Positions 34,343 to 43,962 are shown, numbered from the stretch's first letter. The stretch is DNA of 64,000 bases from Hydrogenophaga sp. BPS33 (GCF_009859475.1 NZ_CP044549.1:4030001-4094000), one strand, 5' to 3'. The notes: a model not told the origin generated them from the letters alone. Made by a program: numbers and translations.

Positions 34343-37069
34343 TCAGCGCTTGAGCAAGGCCTTCAACGCGTTCTGCAAACGGCGTTCAGCCGCTGCGTCG
34401 TGGCTGGATGCCAGCACCGCGGCCACATCGTCCACCCAGGTCTCGGCGGGTGAGGCCGCATGGCGACGCGTGAGCAACTGCAGTTGCAACATGCGGCGTT
34501 CGCTCAAGTGCTCGGCCGGCGTGGGCACATCTGCAGCCATCTCGAGCCGCAACAGGGTTTCGTCCGCCAAAGGCGCCGCAGGCTTGGACAAGGCCGACGA
34601 CCAAGCCGAGCGGTTCGTGGCGTTCACGCGCCCACCCAACGCCTGCGCGGTCGGCAGTTGCTGCGCATCGCGTTGCTGCCAGGCACTCATCAGCTGCGTC
34701 AGCACTTCGCCGTGTGCCTGGGCCGCGAGCTTGCGCAGGCTGGCCTGGGCCGCCTCAATAGCCTGGCGTTGGGCACGGAAAGCCGCATCGCCCAGACGCG
34801 GGCCGCGCGGTTCTCGCTCCTCGCGCCAACCACGGGCATCGACGCCACGGCCACCACGCGCATCGGAGCGGCCCGGCGCACCGTCGCGCCGGCCATCGGG
34901 GCGTTCGCTGCGGCGGCCATCGCGCGCGGCCGGTTCGGCCTTCTTCATACCCGGTCGATCGTCGCCCCGCACCGCCACCACCTTCTTGGGCGGAGCGGCG
35001 GGTTTGGCAGGCGCTACAGCCGGTGGCGCAGCGCCCTCTTCTGCCAAGGCGTTCTCACTGGCGGCCTGTTCGGCCGGTTCGGACGGGTCGGCCGCCGGCA
35101 CATCCTCAGCGGGCGCGGTCTGTGGCGCAGGCGCAGGCGCGGGTGCAGCTGCGGAGGCCTGTCCGGCCAGCGCCATTTCCAACTCCGTCATGGCCGCGCG
35201 GATGCGCTGGGCGTCGCCGCTGGCGCTTGCGGCTTCCAGCGCACGCGAAGCGTCCAGCACCCGTTGATCGTGCGCGTTCACCGTGCTCGCGGCCTTTTCC
35301 CGCTCGCTGCTCTTGCGCGCAAAGGCCTCGTCGATCGGTTGGCGGAAGGCCTCCCACAGCTTTTGCTCGTGCTTGCGCTCCAGGGGAACCGCATGTGCCT
35401 CGGCCTGCCAGCGCTGCTGCAGCGCCTTGACGGCATCGATGCGCAGCGTGGGCGCGGCGCCCAGCGCGGTGGCTTCCTCGATCAGCGCCTTGCGGCGCGC
35501 CGTGCTCTGCGCCTGGGCACCTTCCAACGGCCCGTGGGCCTTGTGCATCGCGTCCTTCCAGACCGGCTGGATCTCGGCAAAGGCTTTCTCGCTCAGGTGA
35601 CCGGCTTCGCGCCAACGCTCCGAGAACGCGTGCAACTCGCGCACCTGGGCCTTCCAGTCGGTGCTCTCGGCGTGGGCCAGTGTCCAGGCCTTGAGCTCCT
35701 CGATGATCGCCAGGCGCTGTGCCTTGTGCGCCTCGCCCTGCTGGCGCACCTGGACCAGCCAGGCCTCCACCAGTTTGTGGGCTTCGGTGCAGGCTTCGTC
35801 GAAGCGCTTCCAGAGCGCGTGGTTGGGCTGGCCGCCCTGGTCGGTGGCCTTCCACTGGTCGCGCAGGCTGCGCAGGGTTTCCTGCATCTTGCGACCGCCC
35901 AGGCGCTGGCCTTCCGGCGCTTTCAACAAGGCCTCGGCCTTGGCCACCAGTTCTTCGCGCAATTGGTCGGCGCGCCAACGCTGCCACCCCTCGAGCTCGC
36001 CCGCCTGCGCCAAGGCGGCCTGGGCCCGCGCATCGAGCGCGGCCGGCACATGGCGCCCCAGGCCCTTGAGCAGCGCGCGCACGTCACCAGCGGCCTTGGG
36101 CGTGGCCTTGCCATGGCCCTCGGCCAGTTCGCGCTCCAGCACGCTCAGCGCCTGATCGAGCTCCGCCGCCAGACGCGCGCGCTTTTCCTGCTGGGCCTGG
36201 GCGTCCTGTGGCGACTTCTCCGCCGGCGCGCTCACCTCCTGGCCGCGCGCGGCGCGCAGCTCGTCGGCCCACACGGGCACGGCGGGCAACGGCGCCTGGG
36301 CATCGGCATCGGCTGCCACCGTCTGTGCCAGGGCGGCGTCGAAGGCCTCCCACACCAGTTGCAGCTGTTGGAGCGACGCGTCCAGCATCGGCGGGAACTT
36401 CACATCCACGCTGGGCCACTGCGGATCTTGCGACAAGGCGCTGGCCTGCTGCTGCCACTGGCCCACGTCGGCGCGCAGCGTCTCGGCGATCTGCTGCGCA
36501 TCGCGCCACGGTTTGGTCGACAGCACCTCGATGCGCTGTGCGATCAGCACCGCCGCTTCGCGCTCGACCTGAACCTGGTGCTGCAAGTCTTCGATCGCCT
36601 TGACGCGTTCGGCCAGCTGCTGGCGCAAGGTCGCCAAGGGTTCACGCGAGAGCGGCGCACCGGCACGCGCCGCATCGCGCTGCCAGGCCAATGCGTCGGC
36701 CAGGTTCAGGCGCGACTGGCCGATCAGGGTCTGCGCCTTCTGCGCCCATTCCACCGCGATCTGCTCCTGCGACTTCTGCCGCTTGAGTTCGTCCAGCTTC
36801 TCCTTCAGCGGTTTGGCAGCGCCACGGTCGCGGTGCGAGAGCTCCTTGAACACTTCGTTCATCTGCTCCAGCGACGGCTCGGTGTTGAGCCACTCGCGGA
36901 TGCGCGCGGCGCGTTCGCCCGACGTGGAGGCAGAAAACGCACCGCCGGTCACGGCGTCCAGAGGGTGGGCGGCGTTCGGACTGGCCGGCTTGGGAGAGGT
37001 AGGCGTGTTCACGGCAGATTCGGAAGCGTTGGACGGGGACGGGGTTTTGCGCAGGGAAAACAGCGACAT
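34343..37069 (-). CDS. large DUF349 protein with Arg/Gly-rich linker
   Basis: The 908-residue protein contains several copies of the DUF349 repeat, a helical module of about 75 residues marked by L-R-x-x-W-K-A and A-L-W-K-R-F-D-E-A-C (residues about 300-600). It is strongly helical throughout and lacks a signal peptide or membrane segment. Residues about 650-770 are low-complexity: first Ala/Pro/Glu-rich, then Arg/Gly/Asp-rich (D-G-R-R-S-E-R-P-D-G-R-R), which suggests nucleic acid or ribosome contact. The function of DUF349 proteins is not established. Transcription converges with mtfA. Confidence 0.82.
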   Translation of the reverse strand: MSLFSLRKTPSPSNASESAVNTPTSPKPASPNAAHPLDAVTGGAFSASTSGERAARIREWLNTEPSLEQMNEVFKELSHRDRGAAKPLKEKLDELKRQKSQEQIAVEWAQKAQTLIGQSRLNLADALAWQRDAARAGAPLSREPLATLRQQLAERVKAIEDLQHQVQVEREAAVLIAQRIEVLSTKPWRDAQQIAETLRADVGQWQQQASALSQDPQWPSVDVKFPPMLDASLQQLQLVWEAFDAALAQTVAADADAQAPLPAVPVWADELRAARGQEVSAPAEKSPQDAQAQQEKRARLAAELDQALSVLERELAEGHGKATPKAAGDVRALLKGLGRHVPAALDARAQAALAQAGELEGWQRWRADQLREELVAKAEALLKAPEGQRLGGRKMQETLRSLRDQWKATDQGGQPNHALWKRFDEACTEAHKLVEAWLVQVRQQGEAHKAQRLAIIEELKAWTLAHAESTDWKAQVRELHAFSERWREAGHLSEKAFAEIQPVWKDAMHKAHGPLEGAQAQSTARRKALIEEATALGAAPTLRIDAVKALQQRWQAEAHAVPLERKHEQKLWEAFRQPIDEAFARKSSEREKAASTVNAHDQRVLDASRALEAASASGDAQRIRAAMTELEMALAGQASAAAPAPAPAPQTAPAEDVPAADPSEPAEQAASENALAEEGAAPPAVAPAKPAAPPKKVVAVRGDDRPGMKKAEPAARDGRRSERPDGRRDGAPGRSDARGGRGVDARGWREEREPRGPRLGDAAFRAQRQAIEAAQASLRKLAAQAHGEVLTQLMSAWQQRDAQQLPTAQALGGRVNATNRSAWSSALSKPAAPLADETLLRLEMAADVPTPAEHLSERRMLQLQLLTRRHAASPAETWVDDVAAVLASSHDAAAERRLQNALKALLKR

Positions 37070-37163
37070 GAAAAATGCAACAAGGTCAATTCGGGTCGGC
37101 GCCGCATCGGCGCGACGGACGCGTATTGTCGCCGCAGTTGGAGGACAGAAGAACGGACCCCGT

Positions 37164-40100
37164 TCAGCGCGGTGCGAGCTTGAGTTCGGCCTGCGGACGC
37201 CACTTCTCGCCCTGGCGGGTCAGTTGGGGCGCCCCCATGAACATGCGGTCCTCCGGCAACTGGCGACTGGCCAGGTAGTCCTTCACCACCACGCCACGGG
37301 CCACGGCGAGCTCGCGCATGGCATCGGCGGTCACGGGAATCGAGGCCAGCAGCAGCGCCTCCATCTCGCTTTGCGGGATGTCCTTGGCCAGGCCAATCAC
37401 GTTGCGCGGCTTGGGGATGTCGGCACGCTTGTAGACCTCCTTGAGCAAGGCTGGGTACTCTGCAGGCGTGACGGCCAGGGTTTCGCCGACACTGGAGCTT
37501 CCCCCATTGCGCGCCGCCTGCCGCCGCTTCTCGGCCAGCACAAGCTCGTCGAGGCGGGCGCGCTGGTAGCCGCTGCGTTCGGCTTCCAGGTCGCTGTGAC
37601 CCACCACGGTGACCTGCAACGCCGGCCGATCCGCCAGCGCCTTGGCCACCGCGTCCAGGCGCTGCCGGCTCTCGGTGCCCAGCACCTTGCTGCCGGGGTC
37701 GAAGGCAACCTGGCTCATTTCTTCGCCCCCGCCTGCGAAAGCACTGCCGATCAAGGCGAACGGCGAGGTAATGGCCTTGCCGATCAAATTGAAGATGAGC
37801 CGAAAGATCAGCGGCGCCAGTTTGAATTGCGGGTCGTTGAGCGAACCGCTGACCGGCAGGTTGATGTCGATCACGCCGTTGCGATCGGCGAGCAGGGCCA
37901 CCGCCAGCTTCACCGGCAGGCTGGGCGCTTCGCTGGTCGCTACGCGGTCCCCGAAGCTGAGCTGGTTCAGGATGATCTGGTTGCTCGCCGTGAGCTGGCC
38001 ATCGGGCTCGATCTTGTAGGCCACGTTCATGCTGAGCTTGCCGCGCTCGATGCCATAGCCCGCGTACTTCACGGTGTAGGGCGACAAGGGCGGCAACTCG
38101 AGGTTGCTCACACGGGCCTGAATGTCCAGCGCCAGCGGCTGCGCCAGCGGGTTGAGCTTGCCGTCGATTTCCAATGCAGCCGTGCCCTCGGCGCGTCCGC
38201 GCAGGGTCAGATCCGCCATCTGTGGCGCGCCACCCGGCGGCACGCTGGCGAACGCGCTCAGGCGGCCAGTGAGTTCGCTCAGGTTGGCGGAGTAGTTCGG
38301 CTTGATGAAGCGATCGGAGAACAGCACGCGGCCGTTGACCAGGCTGATCGGACCGAAACGAATATCCGGGTTGGGTAGGCCTTCAGCCTTGGCGACCGGA
38401 GCAGGCGTCGGGGCGGCTGCAGGGGTGCTGGGTGGTGGGGCGCTGCCGCTGGCGGGCGCCTGCGCTTGCTCGTCGTGCTTCACCAGGTTTTGCAAGTTGA
38501 TGCGCCCGGTCTCGTCGATGATGACCCGCGCAAAGTAGTCGCTGAGCACCGTTTCAGCCACCGCGACGCGCGTGACCACTCCCGGCGCCATCGCCAACTG
38601 GAGGCCGCGAATCTGCAAGGATTTCCAGGCCAACAGGTCCTCGGCGGGCGACGCGGTGTTGGCCGCGAAATCGTCCAGCGCCACGTTGCCGGCGACCGCC
38701 AGTCTCAGGCCTGCCGGCGGCAGCGCCGCCTCGACCGTGCCGCGGTAGCTGGTGTCCGCTCGCAACAGGTCCAGGTTCAGGCGGTCCCCGAAATAAGGCT
38801 CCAGCGCGTGGAGCGGCAGTCGATCGGCTTGCACGGTGAGCTTGGTGCGCAAGCTGTCGGCATCGCGCTGGCCCGAGCCCGGCAATCGCAGCGTGCCATT
38901 GAGCGACACGCGCCCGGGCTCGACCCGGTTGCCCTTGGAGGCCCCCATGCGCAACTGCAGCGCCACGGGCATGTCTGGCTGCGTGGTGGCCAGCGGCTGG
39001 AGGTTCTTGAGCTGCAGCTTGAGCTGGCTCAGATCCAGGTGAACGGGCCGGGACGCCGCAAGATCGTCCAGCGACACCGCGCCGCCGTCGACCTGCACGT
39101 CGGCCAAGGTCACTTTCCAGGGCGACGGCTCGGCCCGCTTATTCGGGTCCGGCTCGGCAGCAGGCGCATGGGACGCCTTCTTGATCCAGCGGTCCACCAT
39201 CCAGCGGCCTTCCTTGTCACGCTGCACGCGTACCTGCGGCCGGGCCAGCACCGTCTTGCCCACCATGACGGTATTCGCCGCGAGATCCAGCTGCACGTCC
39301 TGCACGTTCAGCGCACCCCAACTGGCCAGGGGCTGGCGACGGGGGCCCAGACGGGCCTCCTCCAGGTCCATGCGAGAGACGCCCACCTTCAGACCCATCG
39401 GCTGCTCACCCTGGGCAGCGCGCCAGTCCACCCGCAGGTCAGCGGCCAGTTGCCCAGCCACCTCCGGCTCGAGCACGCTGGCGACGTAGGGTGCGAACGT
39501 GGACAACGGCAGCGGCGCCAACGCAAGCTGCGCCGTCGCCTCGGCATCGGTCGCGCTCCCCTTGAGCGTCAGCGGCGTTTCTCCCAGCCGCGCGGACACC
39601 TCGAACGGCACCGGCGCCTTCATCGGCCAGGCGAGCGCCTGCATCTGCACGTCCAAAGCCTCCAACGCCAGTTGCGCCGCCGGCTTCACCGACGCATCGC
39701 TCCAGCGCACCGTCCCACCATGGAGCTTCACGCTGGCGACACTGACGTTCCACCGCGGACCCGCACTGCCATTGGCCGCAGGCGCCTTGAGCGCATCGTT
39801 GGCTGGCGCGGTGGCTGCGCCACCTGCTTTTCCGGCCCAGGCCTGGGCCACCCGCTGCAGGTTCAGCACACCCGCGGCATCGCGCGCGAGAGACACCACC
39901 GGCGCCTTCAATTCAACAGAGGCCAGATCTACCACCCCTGCCAGGGGCTCCACCCGGTTCAACACCAGGTCAAGGCGCTCCCAGGCCAACAGGTCGACCG
40001 TGTCCGAGGCGCCCAGCTTTTCAACCACACGCAGATCCGAGAGCGCGGCGGTGCCCGACAGCGCAAGGCGCGGCGTGTCCCGCTGTTCGAAGCCGACGTT

Positions 40101-40877
40101 GAGTGCCAGGTGCAGCACACCTGCTTCGGGTTTGATAGGCCAGACCGCCGGCCAATACGGCAGATAGGGCGCCAGGTTCAACGACGGAATGGACAAACTG
40201 GCGTCCGTCTCACGCGTCTGGGCAAACGGCGTCGTGCTCGCCTTCGAATCGAACGCACTGCCATTGAGTTCGAAAGCCAGCAAAGGCTTGGTCACCACTT
40301 CGGCACGAGAAGGCAGATTGCTCAGGAAGGGGATGCCTACCGACAACTTTTGCAGCTCGTGTGTCGCACCGACGTCGTCGTCCACAAACGCCAGCTCGCC
40401 GTCCGACAACTCTATATTGAAGAAGGCAAACCGCATCGGATCCGAAGGAGGCTCGTCGTCCTTCGGACGCAAGCGAAGCAGAACATCGTCGATGTCGTAC
40501 CGCCCATTGCCCAAGTGCCGAACCTTTGCCCGCGGATGCTCCAGCACCAGAGCATTGATCACCGGCGCAAGCCGAAACAGCGATTGCAGCTCGGCGTCGA
40601 CGTAGAAGCGCCCGAGCGAAAACTGCTCACCCGCGCCGTCCGCAGTGGCAACGCGCAACTCCTCGACAGCGACTTCGAGCGACCAGGGGCGGAAGTCGAC
40701 CCGGCCCACCGTCACATTGCGCCCCAGCGCGGCCGTCGCCTGCTTCTCCAACTGCCACTTCAATAAGGGGGGCATGCCTACCCACGTCACCAACCAGAGC
40801 AGCAAAAGACACGCAAGCGCCCACAAAAGGCGCCGCCCCCATCGGGATCGGGGCAGTTTGGAAAAAAGGACGTTCAT
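37164..40877 (-). CDS. DUF748 / AsmA-like envelope protein
   Basis: The 1,237-residue protein is anchored by one N-terminal helix (L-L-W-A-L-A-C-L-L-L-L-W-L-V), followed by repeated beta-rich segments typical of DUF748/AsmA-like proteins, for example L-N-L-A-P-Y-L-P-Y and L-E-P-Y-F-G-D-R-L-N-L. The C-terminal 150 residues include V-T-V-V-G-H-S-D-L-E, resembling an OmpA-like fragment. The ATG at 40877 is chosen over a TTG at 40895 because the basic N-terminus before the helix is then compact. AsmA-like proteins form long grooves thought to carry phospholipids between the membranes. That role is inferred here. Confidence 0.85.
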   Translation of the reverse strand: MNVLFSKLPRSRWGRRLLWALACLLLLWLVTWVGMPPLLKWQLEKQATAALGRNVTVGRVDFRPWSLEVAVEELRVATADGAGEQFSLGRFYVDAELQSLFRLAPVINALVLEHPRAKVRHLGNGRYDIDDVLLRLRPKDDEPPSDPMRFAFFNIELSDGELAFVDDDVGATHELQKLSVGIPFLSNLPSRAEVVTKPLLAFELNGSAFDSKASTTPFAQTRETDASLSIPSLNLAPYLPYWPAVWPIKPEAGVLHLALNVGFEQRDTPRLALSGTAALSDLRVVEKLGASDTVDLLAWERLDLVLNRVEPLAGVVDLASVELKAPVVSLARDAAGVLNLQRVAQAWAGKAGGAATAPANDALKAPAANGSAGPRWNVSVASVKLHGGTVRWSDASVKPAAQLALEALDVQMQALAWPMKAPVPFEVSARLGETPLTLKGSATDAEATAQLALAPLPLSTFAPYVASVLEPEVAGQLAADLRVDWRAAQGEQPMGLKVGVSRMDLEEARLGPRRQPLASWGALNVQDVQLDLAANTVMVGKTVLARPQVRVQRDKEGRWMVDRWIKKASHAPAAEPDPNKRAEPSPWKVTLADVQVDGGAVSLDDLAASRPVHLDLSQLKLQLKNLQPLATTQPDMPVALQLRMGASKGNRVEPGRVSLNGTLRLPGSGQRDADSLRTKLTVQADRLPLHALEPYFGDRLNLDLLRADTSYRGTVEAALPPAGLRLAVAGNVALDDFAANTASPAEDLLAWKSLQIRGLQLAMAPGVVTRVAVAETVLSDYFARVIIDETGRINLQNLVKHDEQAQAPASGSAPPPSTPAAAPTPAPVAKAEGLPNPDIRFGPISLVNGRVLFSDRFIKPNYSANLSELTGRLSAFASVPPGGAPQMADLTLRGRAEGTAALEIDGKLNPLAQPLALDIQARVSNLELPPLSPYTVKYAGYGIERGKLSMNVAYKIEPDGQLTASNQIILNQLSFGDRVATSEAPSLPVKLAVALLADRNGVIDINLPVSGSLNDPQFKLAPLIFRLIFNLIGKAITSPFALIGSAFAGGGEEMSQVAFDPGSKVLGTESRQRLDAVAKALADRPALQVTVVGHSDLEAERSGYQRARLDELVLAEKRRQAARNGGSSSVGETLAVTPAEYPALLKEVYKRADIPKPRNVIGLAKDIPQSEMEALLLASIPVTADAMRELAVARGVVVKDYLASRQLPEDRMFMGAPQLTRQGEKWRPQAELKLAPR

Positions 40878-40953
40878 CTTGCGGTCGGAGGCCAACGTAT
40901 GCCAGGAGTGTCGCCGAACTCTAAACAGCGGCGGGCGGCTCCTCCATGAAGAC

Positions 40954-40993
40954 CGGAAAAAAGAAACCCCGGCAAGCGTGGCTTGCCGGGGTT
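40954..40993 (-). terminator. intrinsic terminator (minus strand)
   Basis: A 13-bp perfect stem, AACCCCGGCAAGC / GCTTGCCGGGGTT with loop GTG (40965-40993), is followed on the minus strand by TCTTTTTT. It ends a transcript coming from the right. The only candidate for that transcript is the structured RNA just upstream, as no protein gene lies there. It also insulates the DUF748 gene, or attenuates its leader. Confidence 0.8.
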
Positions 40994-41172
40994 GACGGCG
41001 GGCAATAGTGCACTTGCCGTCGGTTTTGGCGGAGGGAGTTGGATGTCTCTCCAGCCTGGAAGCAAGAGATTGCTCCCGTGGGTTGCCGACTTGCGGATCA
41101 CCGCGTCGTCAGCGGATGCCAGTCTTCCGACAGGCAACTGCAGGTTACTCCCCTTGCCAGGGCGGCACAAGA
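40994..41172 (-). ncRNA. candidate structured non-coding RNA
   Basis: The stretch folds into a closed multi-branch structure. The outer stem pairs 41028-41039 with 41147-41158 (12 positions, two mismatches). One inner hairpin is at 41058-41077 (8 bp, loop of 4). Another arm pairs 41082-41087 with 41133-41138 and carries a further hairpin near 41096-41120. A strong terminator with T-run follows on the minus strand. No coding frame with family similarity exists here. It resembles no class I can name with confidence. It could be a free small RNA or the regulated leader of the DUF748 gene. The 5' end is not defined. Confidence 0.45.
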
Positions 41173-41392
41173 CAGCAGAAGCCATCTTCCATGGAGATTT
41201 TTTATCGCATCCACACGGGTCATTCGGCGAGACCAAGATGGTGTTTTGGAACGTGAAAGGTGGGTAAAAACCGATAAACGGTCGGACCTTCGCGTCCGCC
41301 AGAACGCCTTGTCTTCACTGCCGTTGCCGCTACCAAAGCCCACGCACGGCCTTTTAAATTACTTTTTAGAATTTAAAATTGATTCTTAAACA
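41173..41392. other. gene-free stretch upstream of the lytic transglycosylase promoter
   Basis: Short open frames exist on both strands but none has a ribosome-binding site with family-like sequence. The right end (41350-41392) is strikingly AT-rich for this genome, with several TTTTAAATT and AATTTAAAATT blocks, as expected for a promoter upstream element. The promoter of the structured RNA on the minus strand should lie here, but no clear hexamers were found. Confidence 0.4.
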
Positions 41393-41421
41393 TTGACTTG
41401 ATATTAATAAATCCATAGGAT
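41393..41421 (+). promoter_or_regulatory. sigma-70-type promoter of the lytic transglycosylase gene
   Basis: TTGACT (41393-41398) and TAGGAT (41416-41421) are separated by exactly 17 bp within AT-rich DNA. The predicted transcript starts near 41428 and has a leader of about 140 bases before the ATG at 41570. The -10 covers the ATG at 41420, so that earlier ATG cannot be the translation start. Confidence 0.6.
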
Positions 41422-41569
41422 GCGCCAGTTTTTGCCCTCCCCCGGGGGAACCCTAACCGCTGCCCCACAGGCTAACTCGACCGCTCTCCCGCAGATTGGG
41501 CCGTCGATGGCGACCAATCCAGTCGACCGTGCCCCCACGCACCCAGTCGACGCAGAAAGGAGCGATCAG

Positions 41570-42448
41570 ATGACTGCGCACAACGACAGGCCACCCCAGA
41601 GCACCACAGGTGCCGTAGCATCTCTCAAAACCGCGGTAGGTGATGCCTACCAAGGCTTCTTCGACATTACCCACAACGGTCTGGCCCTGCTGGGCACCTT
41701 GCTGGCGGTGGCCGTGATCACGCTGAGTGCGCGTGCGGACCTGCGCGAGAGCACCGAAGAACGGCTGCTGGGTTGGCTTTTGGAACGGCAGGAAGCAGCC
41801 AATGCCTCCGCCCTTTACGCCGCCGAGCCCACGGCGGTCGATCGCGTGACCGCGGCGCAACCCGCCAGCCTGCCCAAGCAGCAAGCCAATGTGACCTTCT
41901 GGCTCAGCCGCAAGTACCGCGTGGCCCCAGAACCTCTGAGCGTGCTGGTGGCCGAGGCCTTCGAAATTGGCGAAAAAGCCAAGCTGGACCCCACGCTGAT
42001 CCTGGCGGTCATGGCGATCGAGTCTCGATTCAACCCCTTCGCGCAAAGTCCCGTGGGCGCACAAGGTCTCATGCAAGTCCTCACCCGTGTGCACACCGAA
42101 AAATACAACGACTTCGGCGGTCAACTCGCGGCGTTCGACCCCGTCTCCAACCTACGCGTGGGCGCCAAGGTGCTGCAAGACGCCATTGCCCGTGCCGGGT
42201 CGGTTGAAGGCGGCCTGCGCTTGTACGTTGGCGCTGTCTCGCACGATGGAAGTGGCTACATCAACAAGGTAATGGCCGAGCACTTGCGTATCCAAAGCGT
42301 CGCCCTCGGCAAGCCCATGCAGCGCTATGCGCCCCCACCCGCTGCGCCCATACCGGTGGTGGCACCGGCCGCACCCAACGCCACACCGGATGCGGAAGCG
42401 CTGGCGCCGGCCACCACACCTGCGGGCACCCCGCTCACACAGTCCTGA
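41570..42448 (+). CDS. membrane-anchored lytic transglycosylase (SLT domain)
   Basis: The start at 41570 is set by AAAGGAG 7 bp upstream and by the promoter overlapping the earlier ATG. The 292-residue protein has one N-terminal transmembrane helix (residues about 33-52: L-A-L-L-G-T-L-L-A-V-A-V-I). A lysozyme-like SLT domain (about 130-250) carries the catalytic E151 in A-I-E-S-R-F-N-P-F-A and the G-A-Q-G-L-M-Q-V-L motif. The Pro/Ala-rich tail is disordered. Such enzymes cut glycan strands of peptidoglycan. The pilus genes downstream may use such openings, but there is no direct evidence of that. Confidence 0.88.
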   Translation: MTAHNDRPPQSTTGAVASLKTAVGDAYQGFFDITHNGLALLGTLLAVAVITLSARADLRESTEERLLGWLLERQEAANASALYAAEPTAVDRVTAAQPASLPKQQANVTFWLSRKYRVAPEPLSVLVAEAFEIGEKAKLDPTLILAVMAIESRFNPFAQSPVGAQGLMQVLTRVHTEKYNDFGGQLAAFDPVSNLRVGAKVLQDAIARAGSVEGGLRLYVGAVSHDGSGYINKVMAEHLRIQSVALGKPMQRYAPPPAAPIPVVAPAAPNATPDAEALAPATTPAGTPLTQS

Positions 42449-42480
42449 GCGCCGGAAGGTGCCGCGACGTCGGCTAAACT

Positions 42481-42655
42481 AGGTCGGTACGCGACTGGCG
42501 ATAGGCGCGCTCCCCCATCCGCACCCGCTGCGACTGGGTGGCAGCCGCTGACGTGGCCCCCCTGAACGATCCGCGATCGAACTACAGGGACAACCACTGG
42601 GAAGCGTGCCGCCCCCACCAATAGGTTGGGGTGTTCAGCCGTTCGCCTGGGCAGC
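42481..42655 (+). promoter_or_regulatory. ZTP (pfl) riboswitch in the glyA leader
   Basis: The leader carries the conserved blocks of the pfl motif in order: GGTCGGTACGCGACTGGCGA at 42482-42501, ACCACTGGGAAGCG at 42593-42606, and the pseudoknot-forming GCCGTTCGCCTGGGCA at 42638-42653. A variable insert of about 90 bases separates the first two, as allowed in this class. These RNAs bind ZTP/ZMP (AICAR nucleotides), which build up when 10-formyl-tetrahydrofolate is short, and turn on one-carbon genes. The next gene, glyA, makes the one-carbon unit, a known target of the class. AAGGA before glyA lies just downstream, so control could be at translation. Confidence 0.85.
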
Positions 42656-42695
42656 CCTTGTCACCACGCAAGGATCCACGTCTTGAAGGACTGCC

Positions 42696-43940
42696 ATGTA
42701 CGACCGCAACATTCTCATTGAGCAAACCGACCCAGAACTGTTCGCCGCGATCCAGGCCGAAAATGCGCGCCAGGAACACCACATCGAGCTGATTGCCAGC
42801 GAAAACTATGCGTCGCCAGCGGTCATGGCGGCCCAAGGCACGCAACTCACGAACAAATACGCCGAAGGCTATCCAGGCAAGCGCTACTACGGTGGCTGCG
42901 AGTTCGTCGACGTCGCCGAGCAGCTCGCCATCGACCGTGTCAAGCAGCTCTTCGGTGCCGAGGCTGCCAACGTACAGGCACACTGCGGCGCCTCCGCCAA
43001 CGAGGCCGTCTTCCTGGCCTTCCTCAAACCCGGCGACACCATCATGGGCATGAGCCTGGCCGAAGGTGGTCACCTCACGCACGGCATGGCACTCAATATG
43101 AGTGGCAAGTGGTTCAACGTCGTGTCTTACGGCCTGAACGAGAAGGAAGAGATCGACTACGAGGCCATGGAGCGCAAAGCCCATGAAACCAAGCCCAAAC
43201 TCATCATCGCGGGCGCCTCGGCCTACAGCCTGCGCATCGATTTCGAACGCTTCGCCAAAGTGGCCAAAGACGTCGGCGCGATCTTCATGGTCGATATGGC
43301 GCACTATGCGGGCCTGATTGCGGCAGGGGTCTACCCCAATCCGGTGCCGCATGCCGACGTCGTCACCTCCACCACCCACAAGAGCCTGCGCGGCCCTCGT
43401 GGCGGCATCATCCTGATGAAGGCCCAGCATGAGAAGGCCATCAACAGCGCCATCTTCCCGGGCCTCCAAGGAGGTCCTTTGATGCACGTGATCGCAGCCA
43501 AGGCCGTTGCGTTCAAAGAGGCGCTCTCCCCCGAATTCACCGCATACCAACAGCAAGTTTTGACAAATGCCAGCATCGTCGCCGAAACTCTGACGTCGCG
43601 CGGCCTGCGCATCGTCAGTGGCCGCACGGAAAGCCATGTCATGCTGGTCGACCTGCGGGCCAAGGGCATCACCGGGAAAGAAGCGGAAGCCGTGCTGGGC
43701 AGTGCCCACATGACCATCAACAAGAATGCCATCCCGAACGATCCGGAAAAGCCCATGGTCACGAGCGGTGTGCGCATTGGCACACCAGCGATGACCACGC
43801 GGGGCTTCAGGGATGAAGAGGCGCGACTGACCGCCAACCTGATTGCCGACGTGCTCGACACCCCCCGCGATCCGGCCAATATCGAAGCGGTTCGAGCCAA
43901 GGTCAATGCGCTGACGGCGCGCTTCCCGGTCTACAAGTGA
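42696..43940 (+). CDS. glyA: serine hydroxymethyltransferase
   Basis: The 414-residue PLP enzyme converts serine and tetrahydrofolate to glycine and 5,10-methylene-tetrahydrofolate, the main source of one-carbon units. The lysine that binds PLP is in [15 protein letters not shown]. The N-terminal I-A-S-E-N-Y and the G-K-R-Y-Y-G-G-C-E motifs are intact, and the length is typical. AAGGA precedes the ATG by 5 bp. The leader holds a ZTP riboswitch, so expression should rise when folate one-carbon units run low. Confidence 0.97.
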   Translation: MYDRNILIEQTDPELFAAIQAENARQEHHIELIASENYASPAVMAAQGTQLTNKYAEGYPGKRYYGGCEFVDVAEQLAIDRVKQLFGAEAANVQAHCGASANEAVFLAFLKPGDTIMGMSLAEGGHLTHGMALNMSGKWFNVVSYGLNEKEEIDYEAMERKAHETKPKLIIAGASAYSLRIDFERFAKVAKDVGAIFMVDMAHYAGLIAAGVYPNPVPHADVVTSTTHKSLRGPRGGIILMKAQHEKAINSAIFPGLQGGPLMHVIAAKAVAFKEALSPEFTAYQQQVLTNASIVAETLTSRGLRIVSGRTESHVMLVDLRAKGITGKEAEAVLGSAHMTINKNAIPNDPEKPMVTSGVRIGTPAMTTRGFRDEEARLTANLIADVLDTPRDPANIEAVRAKVNALTARFPVYK

Positions 43941-43962
43941 CCGAATCGGGCGGCATCCGGCC

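Noticed and set aside
38466..40766. Open frame of over 700 codons antisense to the DUF748 gene
   Set aside because: Composition is that of a shadow frame (Arg/His/Gln-rich), there is no ribosome-binding site, and the minus-strand gene has a membrane anchor and family repeats.
40994..41172. Manganese (yybP-ykoY) riboswitch or 6S RNA
   Set aside because: A GGGGAGTAACC block recalls the manganese riboswitch, but the second conserved loop and the usual manganese exporter gene are missing. The fold and sequence also do not follow the 6S pattern I know. It is kept only as an unclassified structured RNA.
41420..41569. Earlier ATG for the lytic transglycosylase
   Set aside because: The ATG at 41420 overlaps the -10 of a good promoter, and the ATG at 41570 has a strong ribosome-binding site.
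42449..42695. Glycine riboswitch before glyA
   Set aside because: No tandem glycine aptamer blocks are present, while the ordered conserved blocks of the ZTP motif are.
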